NCBI GenBank assembly: GCA_964546145.1
Contig: CAZJIU010000095.1
Span: forward strand, 1-7,268
Direction of reading: 5' to 3'
DNA: 7,268 bases
From: CAZAKO01 sp964546145
GTDB taxonomy: Bacteria > Fidelibacterota > UBA2242
Under the pieces are notes generated by a model. It searched no databases, was not told the DNA's origin, and saw only the letters and a list, made by a program, of their open reading frames with translations. Position numbers and translations under genes: made by a program. Below, piece after piece: positions 4,723 through 7,268 of the stretch (within the stretch, counting starts at the first letter, position 1; each line of letters opens with the position of its first letter).

Positions 4723-7179
4723 TCATTTGAGCAGAATGAATTTTTTTGTCTCTACGAAATTACCGGCTTTTAGTTGATAGATATAAACACCTGCGGCGAG
4801 TCCTCTGCCGTCAAAGGTTATCGAGTAATTTCCCGCCTGCCGGATGCCCTCGAACAGCGTCGCAACTTCCTTTCCAAGCAGGTTGTAGACCTTGATAGTC
4901 AGGTAACTGGTAACGGGCAACTGATATTTGATCGTGGTCATTGGATTGAAAGGATTCGGGAAGTTTTGAGATAGTTGAATTTTTTCCGACAGAGGTGTGG
5001 ATTGTTCAGAAATCGCCAGGTTGAATTCTTTATAAAAAAGATTGTCTTCAGAATGTTCAACCAATTGCGGCTGGGTACTCGATTCGTCGGTAAAGCTTTT
5101 GACCCATTCCGGCATCTCGGGCGGCAAGTCGCTGGCAAGCATCTCCCGCCATTGCTCGTCGGTCAGGCGTTCGGCGATTGGTTGTAAAAATTCATAATAA
5201 GAGAAGATGGCACCCCGGGTAATCCGAATGGTTCCGCCTTCATTGACAATTACAAATATTTCCCGTGGATAGCCGACTCCTTCTTCGAGACACCGGTCGC
5301 TGTTGGAGTCGGTATGTACATCGGCGACGACCGCCATGTTGTCAACATTCACATTCCAGAGTTGGGCAGGATTGTCGGCGTCGGAAACGAGATAATGCAT
5401 GATTTTGCCAAAGCAATAGATGTTGTCATACTCCGACTCGGTCAGTGCCGTGTTTTCCAATTCTTTGATTGAAATATCCCGCAGGAAAACCAGGAGTGTT
5501 TCAAATAGTTCTAATTTGTCCTGAAAATCCTCCAGCAGTAAATCGCGGGATGCCAGTCCGTCGCGGGTGAAACGGACGAGGCTTGCCAGTCGGGCATAGA
5601 GCTGAGGATTTGGTTCGACATAACTACGGGGAGCATCGGGAGCAATGCTACAGGGTGACATGCTTTGTTTTGCATATAAAATTGTATCATGGCGCAGCTC
5701 CGCCCAGGAAGACAGGGCAGTTGTTAGTTCTTTGTCCAGCCAGGCGATCGTCTGCATGAAATAGGGATAACCTTCACCCTTTTCATACAGTAGTGGCATC
5801 AGGCAGTAAAACCAGTTCCAGTAGAGATTTTGAGCCCACTCTTTGGCTTCAAGTGCGGCGAATTCGGTTTTGAATTCTGCGATTTTTTTAGAGTAATTCT
5901 GATGGGCGGTTTCATTATAGAGCGTATCGAGTAGTTTATATGCGCGATCTGATCCAAGAATTGACATGACGTCTAATCCTTTAGGAAAATAACGTTCTCC
6001 AACTTCTGGTAGTACAAGGTGGGCAAACATATAGGAATCGGGAATGAAGCGCTGTCCCAGGAAGCGAAAACCTTTGTAGGTTATGAATGTTCCGTATATC
6101 CAGTTTGGGATTTTTGGTTCCGGCAATTTTTGCGCTTCAGTCATAAATGCTTCAAGGAGCGTGCTATTGTTCAGTTCATCGGGACTGAGGTTGAGAAAAC
6201 CGTTGCCATAAATTTCTTCTGCAATGGTTTTATAATTACGGATTTGCGGATCATCGGTTTTACCAACAAAAAATACAGTCGGCTCATAGATCAGATCCCA
6301 GAGGTCCAGTAGCGGTTTGCCTTCGGCTTCCAGATTGTAAAGCATTTGAACAAGTAACAATGCCTGCAAGGTGTGTCTGTAAGCCAACTCGCCAAATTTG
6401 TCCGGCTCCATACTAAATATTGTCCAGCCTTGCCACATCATGGCTTTGAAATAGGCAGTCAGGGTGTCGTTTTTGGTATAATGTCCGCGGGGGATAAACT
6501 GGCTGTAATCCAGTTTGGAAAAAGAGCCGAAGATGGGCGAAAAGTAAAATCCATCATGATCGGAAATCAATTCCAGTTCGGCGTCAACGAGCCCGGCGAC
6601 AGTATCGGGCACGCTAACTGTTGAACCTTTCAGTAGTTTTTGAGAGACATACAGAAACATCAGATTCCGATGGGCGGCTTCCTGTATTTCCGGTGTCGTT
6701 GCTTCCGATAAAACGGTCTGGGTTTCATTGATTAATGTTTCGGTGAGAAGTTCCAGAGCAGGTACAAAAACCTGCATTTCGAGTTCCGCTAGAAAGCGGT
6801 CGAATAATACATGATAGGTGTGTAAAACTGCATCCGTAGTGACGAAGATTGGTGTGCCGTCCCAGGTACAGATATTGTATACGTCGTACATCTGGGTATA
6901 TTGGCTTTTTTTGACTGTAAAGTGATTTCTGAGCAATAGCGTTGAATCAACGGAGCTGAATCCATACGTTTGGGAAAAGTTCTCAATGTTACTGAAGTCT
7001 GGTTCTATAGTGAACGTGGGAACGTTGGGCGTAAAATTAGCTGAGTAGGGATGATACGTTCCAAAATCTGTCTGGACCTCATCGGTGATGTTGGCAATCA
7101 TCTGTGATTGTGCATTATATCCGAGACAACAAACGCTCAAACAGATAATTACTCTTAAGATAACTTTATACTGATTCAT
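4723..7179 (-). CDS. DUF3160-type exported protein with T9SS sorting domain
   Basis: The product has 818 residues. The signal peptide is residues 1 to about 26 (MNQYK, then a hydrophobic core with three cysteines, ending near AQSQ). The lipobox is poor, so signal peptidase I is likelier than lipoprotein processing. Most of the mature protein matches my recollection of DUF3160: TPIFVTTDAVLHTYHVLFD (109-127), QRFIPDSYMF (376-385), YVEPNPQLYARL (520-531), VADVHTDSNSDRCLEEGVG (618-636), then FVIV, RITRGAIFSYYEF and RLTDEQW (642-677). No biochemical activity of this family is known to me. The His and Asp residues in TTDAVLHTYH and ADVHTDSNSD are candidates for metal or catalytic sites, which is inference. 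The sorting domain begins at about 733 (NFPNPFNP at 739-746) and ends in lysine. The ATG has a strong AGGAG six to seven bases upstream. It is the first complete gene of the block, 47 bases before the next start. Confidence 0.94.
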   Translation of the reverse strand: MNQYKVILRVIICLSVCCLGYNAQSQMIANITDEVQTDFGTYHPYSANFTPNVPTFTIEPDFSNIENFSQTYGFSSVDSTLLLRNHFTVKKSQYTQMYDVYNICTWDGTPIFVTTDAVLHTYHVLFDRFLAELEMQVFVPALELLTETLINETQTVLSEATTPEIQEAAHRNLMFLYVSQKLLKGSTVSVPDTVAGLVDAELELISDHDGFYFSPIFGSFSKLDYSQFIPRGHYTKNDTLTAYFKAMMWQGWTIFSMEPDKFGELAYRHTLQALLLVQMLYNLEAEGKPLLDLWDLIYEPTVFFVGKTDDPQIRNYKTIAEEIYGNGFLNLSPDELNNSTLLEAFMTEAQKLPEPKIPNWIYGTFITYKGFRFLGQRFIPDSYMFAHLVLPEVGERYFPKGLDVMSILGSDRAYKLLDTLYNETAHQNYSKKIAEFKTEFAALEAKEWAQNLYWNWFYCLMPLLYEKGEGYPYFMQTIAWLDKELTTALSSWAELRHDTILYAKQSMSPCSIAPDAPRSYVEPNPQLYARLASLVRFTRDGLASRDLLLEDFQDKLELFETLLVFLRDISIKELENTALTESEYDNIYCFGKIMHYLVSDADNPAQLWNVNVDNMAVVADVHTDSNSDRCLEEGVGYPREIFVIVNEGGTIRITRGAIFSYYEFLQPIAERLTDEQWREMLASDLPPEMPEWVKSFTDESSTQPQLVEHSEDNLFYKEFNLAISEQSTPLSEKIQLSQNFPNPFNPMTTIKYQLPVTSYLTIKVYNLLGKEVATLFEGIRQAGNYSITFDGRGLAAGVYIYQLKAGNFVETKKFILLK
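4726..4983 (-). other. T9SS type A sorting domain of the DUF3160-type protein
   Basis: Residues about 733-818. NFPNPFNP, then T-T-I-x-Y-x-L-P, a VYNLLGKEVATL strand, DGRGLAAGVYIYQLKAG, and a basic C-terminal strand ending LLK. This is the Ig-like fold recognised by the type IX machinery, which moves the cargo across the outer membrane and normally removes the domain. Confidence 0.93.
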
Positions 7180-7268
7180 TTTTCGTCTCCTGGTTTTTGA
7201 TAAATAGAGATATTATTTAGAAATTTTATTGACATATCGTTCATCTTGATAACACCATCTTTCTTATC
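7176..7268 (-). CDS. Possible C-terminal tail of an upstream gene, or the leader of the DUF3160 gene
   Basis: From the right edge, one minus-strand frame stays open for 30 codons and stops at the TGA at 7176-7178, sharing ATGA with the next start. The other two minus-strand frames are broken by stops. The peptide would end near IYQKPGDEK. Thirty open codons can arise by chance, so this is weak evidence for a coupled upstream gene. The alternative is an AT-rich leader: TTATCA and TAAAAT 18 bases apart could be a sigma-70-like promoter about 45 bases before the start, equally weak. Nothing else is seen in this stretch. Confidence 0.3.
   Translation of the reverse strand, partial: DKKDGVIKMNDMSIKFLNNISIYQKPGDEK
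7187..7191 (-). promoter_or_regulatory. Strong ribosome binding site of the DUF3160 gene
   Basis: AGGAG on the minus strand lies seven bases before the ATG at 7179 (the match extends to AGGAGA). It is the best Shine-Dalgarno match in the window and fixes this start. Confidence 0.7.

Noticed and set aside
6019..6312. Plus-strand 97-codon frame
   Set aside because: It is fully inside the DUF3160 gene on the opposite strand. The minus-strand product has clear family motifs and this one has none.
7119..7179. Lipoprotein signal in the DUF3160-type protein because of its cysteines at 13, 17 and 18
   Set aside because: The residues before the cysteines do not fit a lipobox (Val rather than Gly/Ala before Cys), and the T9SS domain suggests another mode of surface delivery.
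7228..7260. Plus-strand TTGACA as a possible promoter -35 box facing right
   Set aside because: No acceptable -10 hexamer follows at 16-18 bases, so a single hexamer in AT-rich DNA is not enough.

Overview
The window carries a compact block of genes, all on the minus strand, that encode exported proteins. Three complete genes and one gene running off the left edge all end in, or begin, a type A C-terminal sorting domain of the type IX secretion system (T9SS). Each of these domains opens with an N-(F/Y)-P-N-P-F-N motif. This points to a bacterium of the Fibrobacterota-Chlorobiota-Bacteroidota (FCB) group or an allied candidate phylum (Caldithrix, Cloacimonadota, Marinimicrobia, KSB1 or Zixibacteria-like). 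The phylum is an inference from motif style, moderate base composition and gene content; no ribosomal or marker gene is present.

In the direction of transcription (right to left) the order is as follows. (1) 7176-7268: the possible last 30 codons of an upstream gene, overlapping the next start in an ATGA. (2) 4723-7179: an 818-residue DUF3160-type exported protein. (3) 3473-4675: a 400-residue exported protein with Asp-box (BNR-like) turns, probably a beta-propeller, starting at GTG. (4) 1598-3472: a 624-residue exported protein with a GWGDCPAGC cysteine motif, HEAT-like helices and a beta-sandwich-like region; its ATG directly abuts the previous stop codon. (5) 1-1545: an uninterrupted frame of at least 515 codons with no stop inside the window. 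It joins a cysteine-containing, apparently cytosolic N-terminal region to an internal signal-like hydrophobic segment, two copies of a CxxCG...INMG module, a calcium-binding-type Asp-rich linker, and the start of a T9SS sorting domain.

Gaps between genes are 47, 0 and 52 bases and show no terminator hairpin, so the block reads as one operon. Secretion machinery, transposases, RNA genes and CRISPR arrays are absent. The products probably share an export route and a surface or extracellular location. The sequence does not reveal a common substrate or pathway. The least explained item is the left-edge gene with its duplicated cysteine module.
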